Assembly: GCA_001692895.1 (NCBI GenBank)
Contig: KV748250.1
Span: 497,475 to 561,474 of the forward strand
Direction of reading: 5' to 3'
Origin: Cenococcum geophilum 1.58
Lineage: Eukaryota > Ascomycota > Dothideomycetes > Gloniales > Gloniaceae
DNA length: 64,000 nt
Positions 44,539-55,830 of this stretch are shown here, in pieces (position 1 is the stretch's first letter; each line of letters opens with the position of its first letter). The position numbers were made by a program, and so were the translations under genes. The notes under the pieces are model-generated. The model worked only from the letters and a program-made list of their open reading frames with translations, was not told the DNA's origin and did not search any database.

Positions 44539-46092
44539 GTAATTCTTGATTAACGTCTGATACGGATCCTATCTAGGCCCACGCAGACTACTCCGTCACA
44601 GGGGGAAAACTTGTAATTTACAGGAAGAAAACCCTGCAGTTTTGGGGAGGAAAAACCCTATGAGCCACCTCAGTAGGATGAAAAACCCCGGTTTGCCATG
44701 TCCGTCCATAGCGGCGGCCCTGCGGGCCTACGGCTACGTCCTGTCCTCCTTAGATGTTCGAACTCCTTGGGAACCACTGCTTCCTTCTCTAGCTTATCCC
44801 AGCTAGGGTTCACTACGTCCTAGCTAGGCCTTGCCGTTCGACTGCTGTACACTTGTGGTTGTATTCCGTATTTTGACCACCCCCTATATGCTATCTCTTG
44901 TTGACTATTGCCATATACGCCATGCCTTCCCCCCCCTAAGGCCTATCAAAGGCGTAAGGGGGATTCATCCATAAACTACCACTATACCAAAAGGCGAGCG
45001 GGACGTGTATGCCTGAGTATCTTTTGTGCCTAGGCCCCAGTCACTAGGCCCTCGCCAAGGGTCACCACTCCTTGAGAGGAGACAGGAAAACCGTACGGTA
45101 TTGTCCAGGCTGCCAGGTATTTGATAGTTGATGGCGAGTGACCGCATGCTCCGCGGGCGATCGCCCTGGGGGTTAGGAGGGGCCGTATATTTGCTCGTTG
45201 CTCGTTCGTTCGCAATCGCTCGTTCGTCGACGTGAGAGGTCGTCGATGCTCTCTACTGGGGCAGGTAGTTATATATTAGCTAGTAATACAGTAGAGTTCA
45301 ACATGCCTGCTTATCCAGGCCTCTACCCCAGTTTTCTAGTGCTTTGGTCCCAAACTATAAGCAGTTGGCTGCCACCACCAATTGCGGGGAATTTCACCAG
45401 TTCTTTTGGATATCTTATAACGGTATTACCCGAGTACCAGTCTACCCCCCAGTAGTCTGTATAAGAGTTTCCTCCTAGAGTTGGTACGCTTTCGCACGGC
45501 TTGGGAGCCTTCCATAGCCTCTAGTTTCACGCCTTTATTATTATTTCCGCCGGCGCGGGCATAAGCTGCCGTTTCCAGGGGTTGTAACTCCCATCTTCGC
45601 GCCTACTGACGTAATCCTACGGAGGCGTCGTAGCTGCATCCTGCAATATAGTTGGGTATACCTTCTACGGACGAGGCCGAGCCACTGCCTCTCCCGCCTG
45701 AGTAACTCCTATTTGCTCCTTAAGTATATCTCACCGGCGAGCCGCCCTAGAGGCGAACGGTTCCGTCTGTTGATATACCGACACGCGCATCCGTTCTCTC
45801 AAGCCACGTAGTAGTCTCTCCGGCCAGGGTGTGATCCTGCCTGCCTACCAGGTGCACCAAAGGTCAGAGCCCAGTTAAGGGATGAGGTCCTTGGAGCCAG
45901 CAGTGGCTACTATATACTACGCCCCGCGGGAAGCCAGTAGTAATATAGGGGCGCAACACCCTATATACTACTAGTTCCCGTTTCGCGTTGCCTGTAAGAG
46001 TCTCCTTATGACAGGCCGACCGTGTCTTGCAGGAGGGGGGCCGTAGAGACCAGGTCCCGCACCGGGCGACCTGCTCTCCCCCCTCCTACTAA
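44539..46092. mobile_element. Family C element, copy C2 (1,554 bp), little RIP
   Basis: The left ~720 bp match C1 and C3; the right ~830 bp (from about 45,262) are unique in the window. Exact 14-bp duplications bracket the whole, so both parts moved as one unit. It is GC-richer and keeps CA/TG, hence young or RIP-escaped. Near the right end a strong hairpin is present at 46,049-46,073 (caggtcccg / cgggcgacctg), followed by C-rich sequence and ctactaa. Short open frames on both strands (44,965-45,147, 45,030-45,215, 45,198-45,455) overlap each other and resemble no protein I know. Probably a non-coding, non-autonomous retroelement. Confidence 0.78.
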
Positions 46093-46106
46093 AGGTTACT
46101 ACTATA
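46093..46106. repeat. Right target-site duplication of C2
   Basis: aggttactactata, identical to 44,525-44,538. Confidence 0.85.
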
Positions 46107-46265
46107 TAAAGATACTAAGCTAAGGAGAAGAAGAAGAAGAGAAAGGGTATTAAAGGTTAATATAAGTATAAGGGGGCCGCTAAGGCGCTAGTAATAAGCG
46201 AGCTAATAGCGATTTCTATCCTAGGGATAGAAAATCCTAATTAGTTAGTAGAATATAGTAGGTAA
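46107..46265. other. Short unassigned segment with LTR-like motif
   Basis: It begins with a (gaa) run resembling that at 1,623-1,640. It contains agtagaatatagtagg and ctagcgctattata, words of the family-B LTR start in both orientations. Too short to call. Confidence 0.4.
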
Positions 46266-46677
46266 TATACCCTAGCGCTATTATAGTAATTTAAGTAAAA
46301 AAGTAATTTTTTTTCAGTAAGGAGGTAAAAAGTAGTAGTTTTAGTAGTAGTAAAGAAGTTTTAGTTTTAGTAGTTTTTAAAAAAAAAATTAGTTTAAGTA
46401 GGTAAAAAGTAGTTTTTTAAGTAAAGAAGTAGTAATTTAGGTAAAGTAAGTAGTTTTTTAAGTTTTTAGTAGTAGTAAAAAGTAGTTTAATAGTTTAAGT
46501 AGTTTAGGTAAAAAAGTAAAGGGTAGTTTTAAAGGTAGTTTTATAGTAGTTTAAGTAAAAAAGGTAGTAAAGAGGGTAAAAAGTAGTTTAAAAAAGGTAG
46601 TTTAGTAGTTTTTTTTTGTTTAGGAGTAGTAAGAGATAGTTTTTTAATAGTTTTTTAGTAGTAAAATAGGTAGTAAT
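46266..46677. repeat. AGT-rich low-complexity tract, third occurrence
   Basis: Same gtagttt/aagtaaaaa word usage as 18,734-19,998 and 25,906-26,582. It directly precedes the A3 LTR. Confidence 0.8.
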
Positions 46678-47100
46678 TGTTACGGACGCTATAAGTATTA
46701 TATTATAACTACTAGGAGAGGAGTTAGAAGCGGCCTATTAGATATTAAAAGCACGGTCTATAATAGAGCCAGTTAAGCTATATAATAAGGAATAGTAACT
46801 AAGGTTACATAATATACTCTATAAGCTCTGTAAGCTCTATAAGGAACGTCTTATATACCTTATATACCTTACGTACCTTACATATAAGGAGGATTTCTTA
46901 GGAGTACGGTTATATATTTAAAGGACCACAGTCCCTACTTAAATAGTTCTTTCCTTATAGTAAATCTTAGAATATAATTAAAGTTAATCTATTAGGCAAC
47001 CACTCTACTAGTTATTACGTTTATTAATTATTTAACCTATACCTGTATACCTAGCCTATTAATAAGCCTACTATAGTATTTCCTACAAGGTTCCGTTATA
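46678..47100 (+). repeat. Gypsy A3 5' LTR (423 bp)
   Basis: It starts tgttacggacgct and ends ttccgttata. It is more RIP-mutated than the LTRs of A2. Confidence 0.9.
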
Positions 47101-47636
47101 TATTCACTATTATAGTTACGGTAGAAGGAAATAAATCGATACTATGCCACCCAAGATACCAGTTATAACGCCATTAACGGTATAAACTACCTTAGGAACC
47201 AGTAGCAATACTAGTATAAGAGATAATAATTCTTAGATAGTTATAATAGGACAACTTAAGAGCTTTATAGAGTAAGCCGATAATAACTAGTAGGCGTTAG
47301 TTAAACAGTTATAGGACATAAAGAGAGAAAAGATTAAGATACCGCCAATTAAAAGGTTTACTAAAGAAAAGTATAGGCTAAAGGGATTCCTTATATAGAT
47401 ATATATAAAAGTACTATATAAAGGAACTAAGCTAGTATAGCTAAGTGATTAAGTAGCGTACGCGGGACTATTCTTAACGGGTCAGGTACTAGAATAGTTT
47501 AAACCCTATCTTATAGAAATACAAGCTAATAGGTTAGCCACTTAAAATTTGGAAATGCGGTATATATTCTTAAGCTAGGAAGGATTTACTAGTAAACTAA
47601 CGCAGATATACGGAGATCTAGAATTGGTAGCAACGG
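47101..47636 (+). pseudogene. Gypsy A3 leader and gag N-terminal fragment
   Basis: ATG at 47,144 (MPPKIPVITPLT). It is homologous to the A1 gag 28.50-28.98 kb, including the RFTKEKYRLKGFL-type segment. It is interrupted at 47,636 by element A2 and resumes at 55,647; aacgg at 47,632-47,636 is duplicated at 55,647-55,651. Confidence 0.82.
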
Positions 47637-48059
47637 TGTAACGGAATCTTGTAGGAAATACTACGGTGGGTTCTGTTATTAGGCTAGGTATATAGGTATA
47701 GATTAAACAAGTAAACAACAACAGAATATAGAGTAGGTTGCCCAACAGATTAACTCTAATTATATTCTAAGATTCACTATAAGGAGAGAACTATCTAAGT
47801 AGGGACTGTGGTCCTTTAAATACACAACCGTACTCCTAAGAAATCCTCCTTATACGTAAAGTACGTGGTAATCCCAATAATTACACCCTAATCATCGTGA
47901 TCCCCCTGATTACTGTGATTATCGTCACGTGACCTCGGTTACCATTCCTCGTCATATAGCTCGATAGGGTCTATCCTAGACCGTACCTCCATTATCTAAC
48001 AGGCCGCTTCCAACTCCTCTCCTAGTAGCTATAACATTATACTTAAAGCGTCCGTAACA
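47637..48059 (-). repeat. Gypsy A2 3' LTR (423 bp)
   Basis: It begins tgtaacgga and ends tccgtaaca on the plus strand, with a cacgtgacc block retained. The polypurine tract lies next to it at 48,060-48,076 (ctatctccctcctcttt on the plus strand). Confidence 0.93.
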
Positions 48060-48247
48060 CTATCTCCCTCCTCTTTAGCTTCGTCCTTAAAGATCCTTAG
48101 TATCTCCAGGCTGCTTACTAGAGGTGCGATGTCCTCTAAATCATTCTGATTTTTATTACTGCTTATAATACCTCTTAAGATTTCTAAGTCCTTATCCTCT
48201 AAGTCTCGGGCTCGTACTACCGCTCGTATTTTATTGTCTGGTGTCAT
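48029..48247 (-). pseudogene. Gypsy A2 post-pol sense frame, open C-terminal part
   Basis: 72 open codons: MTPDNKIRAVVRARDLEDKD, then IFKDEAKEEGDSVTDALSIML, ending inside the LTR. It aligns with the A1 frame ending at 35,593. The frame continues upstream through RIP stops to the chromodomain. In the living element this was probably the last part of the pol polyprotein or a third ORF. Confidence 0.55.
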
Positions 48248-48396
48248 TATATCTCCGTGTTCTTGTTGTGCTTGTAAAGGGTTAGTATATATTACGCTAG
48301 AGAACCCTTTATCTAAGCAACCCTTATCCTACTCTAAGTGTACTAAAGTAAATCGTTAATTGTCCTGCGATGTTCGTGCGATTCCTAATAGTAAAT

Positions 48397-48744
48397 ATGC
48401 GCGTTCTATTATTCTAAATAGTCGCTAAGTTCCCTAATTAATCTGTCTTAAGGTCTCATATTTAATCCAAGGCAGAAAAACTCGAGAGCGCGCTTACCAC
48501 CGCTCGCGATAAACTGCGTCGTTCCTCTAAGGAGACAGCTCGGGCTCTGGAGTCTCAACGCCGCGCGTTTAAGTCTTAGCAGACCGCCTTTACTCGTCTA
48601 CAACGTCTCAAGAAAGTCTGTAAGAAGGTCCGTTCTAAGGAGTGGAAACTGGTGGAATAAGGTTTAGCTAAGCTAGGTAATGCAAGGACAGATTCTCCTC
48701 CCAAGAGGGGAACAACTCCAAGTAGTTCGGCAATCGTTCCTTAG
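48397..48744 (+). pseudogene. Antisense frame conserved in gypsy A (A2 copy)
   Basis: Plus strand, antisense to the element, ATG at 48,397 and TAG at 48,742. About 115 codons with five internal TAA/TAG at former Gln positions. Segments: KAEKLESALTTARDKLRRSS, RLQRLKKVCKKVRSKEWKLV and GLAKLGNARTDSPPKRG. Charged, Ala/Leu-rich, coiled-coil-like. In the best-aligned 31 codons against A1, third positions differ most (about 10 versus 6 and 5). A sense frame with the same wobble position (AELLGVVPLLGGESVL) is the competing reading. Confidence 0.45.
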
Positions 48745-48849
48745 TCCCCCTTAAGTGGTTCTTTCTTTAGTAACCCTTCTTTATTAATACTACCTGACCT
48801 AATTTCTTCCAATACTCCTATACCTTTCTTATAGTGTTTTTTAAATTAT

Positions 48850-51800
48850 CTAGTAGTTCCCAGGTAGTCTTATCGTAGCCTATCTACTTTACTTCGTACT
48901 ATATTTTATTATCTATGTCCTTATAACTAATAATCTTTAAAACCTACCATTTGTCTTCTTCTTGTCCTCTATACGTATCTACTTCGTAGACTAGTAATTT
49001 AACATCTCTATACGCTAGTTTAAGCATCGAAATGTGCTATATAGGGTAAATCTTCATTTTCGCTAGTAAGTTAAGTCTATACGTAACTTCTAAAATCTTT
49101 ACTATGATCCTAAATGGTCCTAATCTAATATAGTCCAACTTCTTACTTAGTCGTCTACTTTTAAAAATTTTGTGTATAAGCCACACCTTATCTCCCTCCT
49201 TAAGATCTAGTCCTCTAGATCTCTTAGTATTATAGTACTTTTTCATTTTGTCTTATACTAATTTAGCTATTTATATAAGGTGCTTATATAGATCCATTAA
49301 TGTCTCTACCCTTTCTCTAGCTGTAACACTAGTTCTCTTTACTTATCGTAGTAATAACAAGGTTCTTGGTTTATAACCGTAATTCACCTTAAATAGTAAT
49401 GTTCCCATTCCTTCTTATAGTGTCGCATTATATGCAAATTATATAACTGGTAATAGCAATACCCAATTATTCTGTGCGTAATTAACGTAATGTCTTAGAT
49501 ACTATTCTAGTGTCTAGTTTAATCTTTCCGTTTATCTATCCATCTATAGATAATATACGGTAGAAGTTACTGCTCTTACTCCCTATTCTGCCAAGAATAC
49601 CTCCTAGAATGCTACTATAAATCTTAAGTCTCTGTCCGATATAATTTTATTTAGTACTCTATATCTTATAAACACTTCCTTAATATAGATTCTAGCTATA
49701 TCCTCTACTAATATTTCTTCTATATATACTATAAAGTATCCCCACTTTATAAGCTTATCTACTATTACTAAGATCGTATTATAATCTCGTCCGGTAATAG
49801 GATCTCTTAATTTTAATAACTTTATAATAAAGTCCTATAATATAACCTCCCATAGTCGTTCTGGTATCTTAACTAGTTATAGCCCTCTATATAGCTTATA
49901 TCTCGTTAGTTTATTTCTTTAGCAATCTAGATATTCCCTTATAACTTATCTTGCTAAGCCCCAGATTCCTTAAACAATATACTCTTCTTAAAGTCTTAAT
50001 ACTAGGCCCTATACCCCATTATATCCTTATATTATTCCCCTATAGAAATCTTTAATAAATTCTTCTGCTATACCCTTTAGTACGTACATAGCCTCTCTTT
50101 ACTTATATTGCTCTAAGTCTAGATCTTTAAGCTGTGCTTTCTAAATCCTAGATTCCCAGTCTAATATTAGTGCTTTATATATTACCGCAAGTTTCGGGTA
50201 ATTATACCTAATTAATCTATCCGTGTCTTTACGTAATAAAGCTCCTAATAGCTTTTCCTCGTTCTATAGTTTAGCTTTTCTGCTTAGTGCGTCGGCTCTT
50301 GTATTATTACTACCCTTAGTATACTAAATCTCGAAATAGTATTCTGTAAGCATTTCCGCCTATCTAACTTATCTTTGGTTTAGTTCCTTTATCGTTAGGA
50401 ATCCCGTTAAGTTCTTATAGTCTATCTTAACTATAAATAGTTTCTCTATGCCTTATAAGAATGCTCTCTATTCCTTTAATGCTGTAACTATACCTAGTAA
50501 CTCTTTATTATAGATATTATAGTTTAGTTCTAGTAGTGTTATCTTTTAACTATAGTATGCCACTAGATACCATATCTTCTCGTGTTTTTATAGTAAGTAT
50601 ACTCCTAGTATAAAGTCTAATACGTCTGTCTCTATAACCGTATCTAGTTTAGGTTAATATATCTTAAGGATTAGTTCTTTAGTAAATAACTCCTTAAGTT
50701 CCTTAAACAACTTTCTCTATTCGTTACCCTAAGTCCACTGTTCCTCTTTCTTTGTAAGCCTCGTAAATAGCTTAATACTCTTTAACCACTGCGCTATAAA
50801 CCTCCTATAGTAATTGCAAAATCCTAGGAATAACCTTAGCTGTATAACGTTCTCCGGTTCTTACCAATCTACTATAGCTTTAATCTTTTTTAGGTCCATA
50901 CTAATATATCCTAGTTTAATAATAAATCTAATAAAATCGGTCTTCCTGGTAAAGAACTCGCATTTCTCTATTACTACTGGCATTTATTCTTCCTATAGTC
51001 TCCTTAAAACCCATTTAACGTGTTCCCCGTGTTCTTCCTTACTTATTAAGTAGATAATAATGTTATTAAGGTATACCATAACAAATTCATCTAGGTGTTC
51101 TCCTAATACACTATTAATTCGTTTCTAGAATATTACTGGTACGTTCGTAAGTCCGAATTGTATAACCAATGGTTTATATAGTCCTTCCTTTAACCTAAAG
51201 GCTGCCTTCTATTCGTCGCCTTCCTTAATTCTAATCTAATAGTACGCCCATCTTAGATCTATCTTCGTAAAGATCTTTATATTACCTATCCTATCCTAAA
51301 TCTCGCTAATTAAGGGTAAAGGATATCTATCCTTCCTAGTAATGCTATTTAACTATCTATAGTTAATACACATCCTAAGTTTCCTATTTTTCTTAGGTAT
51401 AAACAATACTAGATAACCTGCTAATAACTATAATAGTCTAATATATCCCTTCCGTAAGTTCTCCTAGACAAACTCCTTAAGCGCCACTATCTCTATTTTA
51501 GTAAGCTTGTAAGTTAGAAAGAACCTTAGACTCGTTCCTAGTTTTAACTCTATCTTATAGTCCTAAGCTATATAATCTACCAGCTTCTTACTTTCCGGTA
51601 ACTATAGTTTCTTACCATACTTATAGTATCTTTCTAATACATAGCTCAAGTCTAACTTATCCTCTTTATATACCGTTCTAGCCTAGTACTATACTAACTT
51701 AGCTTCTTATCGCATTCTACGTTATTAAGTATCTCTAATATTAACCTAACCTATAACCCAATTAATCTTTAGATTATATTCCTATAGCTAAGGCATTCCT

Positions 51801-52080
51801 AGAACTGCTTTATCCCGTCCTAATAGTAGGATATTAAATAACATTTTAATTTATCTCCCTTTAATGGTTATCTATATAGGTCCTATTTTAAGATTAATAA
51901 TGCCTCCTCTATAGGCTATCGGATCTCCTAAAATTATAACTAGTAGATACGGATTCTATTTCTATCTATGCGGTAATCCTATCCTTTCTACTGTTATAGG
52001 TAATATATAGTTCTGCGTTGCTCTACTATCTATTAATACTTTAAATTATTAATCTTGCCATTTAATACGTAGATTTAAGT
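48850..52080 (-). pseudogene. Gypsy A2 pol: protease to chromodomain
   Basis: On the minus strand, protease lies at about 52.05-51.78 kb. RT lies about 51.5-50.8 kb, with the catalytic box near 51,060-51,085 reading MVYLNNIIIY (both Asp now Asn). RNase H lies about 50.66-50.27 kb and integrase core about 49.9-49.3 kb. The integrase C-terminus is still open at 49,246-49,037 (KRSRGLDLKEGDKVWLIHK). The chromodomain lies about 48.95-48.85 kb. It differs from A1 by RIP-type and other changes. Plus-strand frames at 50,814-51,053 and 53,556-53,756 are shadows. Confidence 0.88.
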
Positions 52081-55000
52081 GTCTTCTATATAGTCCTTTA
52101 AGGGTCTAAGGCTCTACTACTAGTTCCCTCTGGTCCCGTAGGCCTCCCCTTTTCCTAACTATTAACTTAATTCCGCTATACTTAGCTCTCTCTTAGGCCA
52201 ATACTTAGTTTGTTTCTTATCTTCGATATGCTATAGATAGGTGTTCTCTAGGCATTTCCACTACTGTCGTCCCTCTAGGCATTCTTCCGTCAAGAATCTT
52301 CCTAGTTAAAGCGTTAACTCGTTAAGTTCCTGTTTCTCCGCTAGATGCCATCTATATATATATTTAGCATTCTGGTATTTACGCTCTTCTAGCGCCCAAT
52401 CCATTCGTATAGGATATTTCTTATACTTTATTTTCGGTATTTTATGCATTTCGCACTAGTTATCTATACATACAATCTACGCCAATGTGTAATATACTAA
52501 GTTCTTTGGGTTAACTCTTAACTCGTCTTAGTCCTCGAGTTTAAACCTGTCTTAGTAATCTAAACGTTAGTTTCTCGTTTGCCGGTACTAAGATTTATCT
52601 ATTATATCTCTAGTCCTCTAATCTACCTTCTAGGTCACTTAATGTTATTATTAAGGCCCCCTTAATGTGACTTATACGTTTCTCCGTAATCGCTTGCTCT
52701 TAGACTACCTTTTCGTCCAGCCATATATAAAAATCTTCCCACTTATCTCCTTTTCTCTATGTGTACTACTTATAGTATAGCTGGTTAAGTATATACGGCT
52801 TATCCATAAGGAAGTATCTTATTATTACTATATTATAACAACCTTTAGTATATCGTTCTTTAAATCTAGTTAGAATCCCTAGATCCTCTTCTTATTCCAG
52901 TTTATTTAACTATTTAGCTCTTAGTATACCTATCTTAGGCCTATTTATCGCCCGTCTTATAGGTATATATAGTCTACTCGGTAATCTTGGTTCTAGGTAA
53001 CCTTTTTATTCTTACTATATCCTAATTCGATCTTTAAACTCTATCCAATCTTCATTAGGCTTTCGTCTAGTATTAGGATTCTCTTAATCCTTAAACTTTA
53101 TAATTTTAGCGTCAACGTTTTAACCCTTAGGCTAATCCTTATAATTACCTAGTATAGGAGTCCTAATTTGTTCTCTAAATTCGTAACTACTCCTTTTTCT
53201 TTAAAACTCCTATTCTAAGTCTCTATCCGTGCCTATAAACCTTACTTATTTATATACTACGTGTTTTTCTATAGTACTTATTCCTTTTATAGAATCTTAA
53301 GTCCATTCTCTACTTAGTAGATAAATAGCTTGTATTCTTATCCTTTCTTTAGAATTTTAAACCTTCCTTATCTTATCTTAAGAGTCTTAGGTATCTAGGA
53401 ATCTCTATCCCTTACTTATTTATATACTACCGAACTAAGCCTATACTCTTAACTATCGGTTTTTGTCTGTTATAGGTCCTTAAGCTGTCCTTATCGCATC
53501 TTATAAGTCTAGATCTTCTCTTATCTTATCTTAAGAATCTTAAGCCTATGGCATTTTGCCTTTATTAAGTGGTAAGGTTGTAATATTAAATAATTATCTA
53601 CGTAGTTTGCTTTCAAACGTTCCTCTTCTCCCGTCTCGCGAAGCGATAGACACCGTGTCTAATAAAGTCTCAATCCCCATTGTTAATTTAGTCTCTATTG
53701 CTAATTTAACCTCTACCTCTATTATTACGTCCTTAAGGTCTATATACTCCCAGTAAGCTGCCCTTATTACCTTATTATCGCTGCTAACAGCCTAATTATC
53801 TTAATCCTTAGATCCTACCGCTTAGTAGAATTAGTATACGAGTATCTTCTCCGCTAACTGCTAGCTAGCTGTGCCGTCTTAGTCCTTATCCAATTTATAG
53901 AGTTAATTAAGTTCTTTATCTAACTCTTATATACCCCTAAGTCCTTTTAACTCGGGCTCTTATAACTAATAGCTTGCGCCATACTTAGCGTCCTTATAAA
54001 TTTGGTATGCGTTATTATAATAAAACGCAAAACTCTTTATTAAACAACTCTTTATTCCTTATAGCGCACTATTATTCCTATATACGTGTATGCCATCTAC
54101 TAGTCTAGTTCCCTTTACTGCGTAACCTTAGTAACTCTAACCGTCCTTATAGTCTCTAGCGAAGTAACCTTATTTTCCGCAATTTATATAAGCTCCTTCT
54201 CTATACCACTTTTCTTTCTATAGAGTCCGCCTAAACGTCTTCTGCTACTAAGGTCCCTAGTTTAGCCTTTACTCCTTAGGTCTTTAATTACTTAATCCTT
54301 ACCCTCTAGGTTTCTATAATTTCTTCTTTAACTCTTACGTTCCGCTAAGGTCTATTAGCTCTACGCCATACCATAGTTTTAAATTTTGGTTCTGTTGTTT
54401 TGCGCCTTACGTCTTATACAACTGTAGTGCTCAATCTTAACCCTTCTTGGCCTACTCTCTCTAATAGATCCGGTTATTAATCTTAACTGCTTAATTAATT
54501 AAATCCCTTAATGTTTCCGTATCCTCTATTAGGATAATCGAGTCCTAGACTCTTACTTTTAGTCCTTATTTATACTGTGCTATAAGCGCCCTATTATTCC
54601 ATTCGACCTATATAGCTAAAGTTTAAAACTACGCCGTATAGTTAATTGCTAATAATCGTTGCGTTAGGTTCTGTAGTTTCCTCTCCGCTATTATCATTGC
54701 CTCTAGATCGCCAAATATCTATATTAATTGTATAGCGAATCCATCCCAACTAGAGAAAATATACCGTACGTCCGGGTTGTTAGTACTTATCCCGTTTGCC
54801 TGTATTTCCGTAAGATAGGGTTTAAACCATTCTAATGCTTTTCCTATTAGGAATAGTCCTACATAGGCTATTTGATCCATTATAGTCGCTAGTTTTACTC
54901 CTTCTTATATAACCTTAAAGTGCATCTAGGTTAGGAATCCTTTAAGTTTCAACTTCTTACCTAAAAATCGCTTAATTAAAGGTAACTTAACCTTTACTAT

Positions 55001-55180
55001 ACCTATGCCATTAAGTCTGTTTTTAAGTATCGTATTATTTTCCGTTAACCTATTAACCATCTCTTGCAGTTAATCCGTGGTGACATATTATATGCTAGTA
55101 CTCCTTATACTGGTATTACCGCTTATACCTAAGGTAGTTGCTACCGTCGAAGGCGTAGTAACTGGTGCTTTTAGTAGTAT
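52081..55180 (-). pseudogene. Gypsy A2 gag plus extra domain
   Basis: On the minus strand gag starts near 55,180, where the ATG of relatives is ATA. The CCHC knuckle lies near 54,200-54,165. The repetitive region after it has cttaagaatctta-type blocks (53.3-53.55 kb). The unidentified domain shared by all family A copies occupies about 53.0-52.1 kb. RIP stops throughout. Confidence 0.8.
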
Positions 55181-55223
55181 CGTATCGACTTATTTTCTGC
55201 TACCGTAACTATAGTAGTAAATA

Positions 55224-55646
55224 TGTAACGGAACCTTATAGGAAATACTACGGTAGGTTCTGTTATTGGGCTAGGTATATAGGTATAGATTAAATAAGTA
55301 AATAACAACAGAATATGGAGTAGGTTGCCTAACAGATTAACTCTAATTATATTCTAAGATTTACTATAAGGAGAGAACTATCTAAGTAGGGACTGTGGTC
55401 CTTTAAATACACAACCGTACTCCTAAGAAATCCTCCTTATACGTGAAGTACGTGGTAATCCCAATAATTATACCCTGATCATTATAATCCCCCTAATTAC
55501 TATAATTATCGTCACGTAACCTCGGTTACTATTCCTCGTCACATAGCTTAATGGGGTCCATCCTAGACCGTGCCTCCATTATCTAACGGGCCGCTTCCGA
55601 CTCCTCTCCTAGTAGCCGTAATATTATACTTAAAGCGTCCGTAACA
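55224..55646 (-). repeat. Gypsy A2 5' LTR (423 bp)
   Basis: It starts tgtaacggaacc and ends tccgtaaca on the plus strand. Its length equals the other LTR. aacgg follows at 55,647-55,651. Confidence 0.93.
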
Positions 55647-55830
55647 AACGGCTAAAGGAAAGCTATACTAACTTATATAAAAGGGATTAGCAATAGATTA
55701 TATAACATAGTTCTAAATATTAGTAGCGCAGACTAAATAAAACTAAGGGGCGTTAATAGCATAATATTACCAAGGCCTAAAGAATAAAGTATAATAAACT
55801 ATAATACTAATAGATGGCTTAGATAATATA
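55647..55830 (+). pseudogene. Gypsy A3 gag, middle fragment
   Basis: It begins with the duplicated aacgg and continues the A3 gag, matching A1 at about 28.98-29.14 kb. It is cut at 55,830 by the insertion of C3. Confidence 0.75.
55815..55830. repeat. Left target-site duplication of C3
   Basis: tggcttagataatata (16 bp), identical to 56,834-56,849. Confidence 0.88.

Larger units (their letters stand above)
47637..55646 (-). mobile_element. Gypsy A2: complete element nested in A3, opposite orientation
   Basis: LTRs of 423 bp at both ends (47,637-48,059 and 55,224-55,646), target duplication aacgg on both sides. The internal order on the minus strand is gag, extra domain, protease, RT, RNase H, integrase, chromodomain, post-pol region. 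It lies within A3, a member of the same family on the other strand. Confidence 0.95.

Noticed and set aside
44755-44770. gttcgaactcc as a Pol III B box in C2
   Set aside because: It matches the B-box consensus only partly and no A box lies at a proper distance; too weak for a promoter call.
44965-45455. Three overlapping small frames in C2
   Set aside because: They overlap on both strands, are not conserved in C1 or C3, and lack any recognisable motif.
46049-46092. Hairpin followed by ctaa at the right end of C2, resembling a Helitron 3' terminus
   Set aside because: C2 has a 14-bp target duplication, which Helitrons do not make, and C1/C3 end differently.
50814-51053. 79-codon plus-strand frame
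   Set aside because: Antisense shadow of the gypsy A2 reverse transcriptase.
53556-53756. 66-codon plus-strand frame
   Set aside because: Antisense shadow of gypsy A2 gag; not conserved in A1 or A3.
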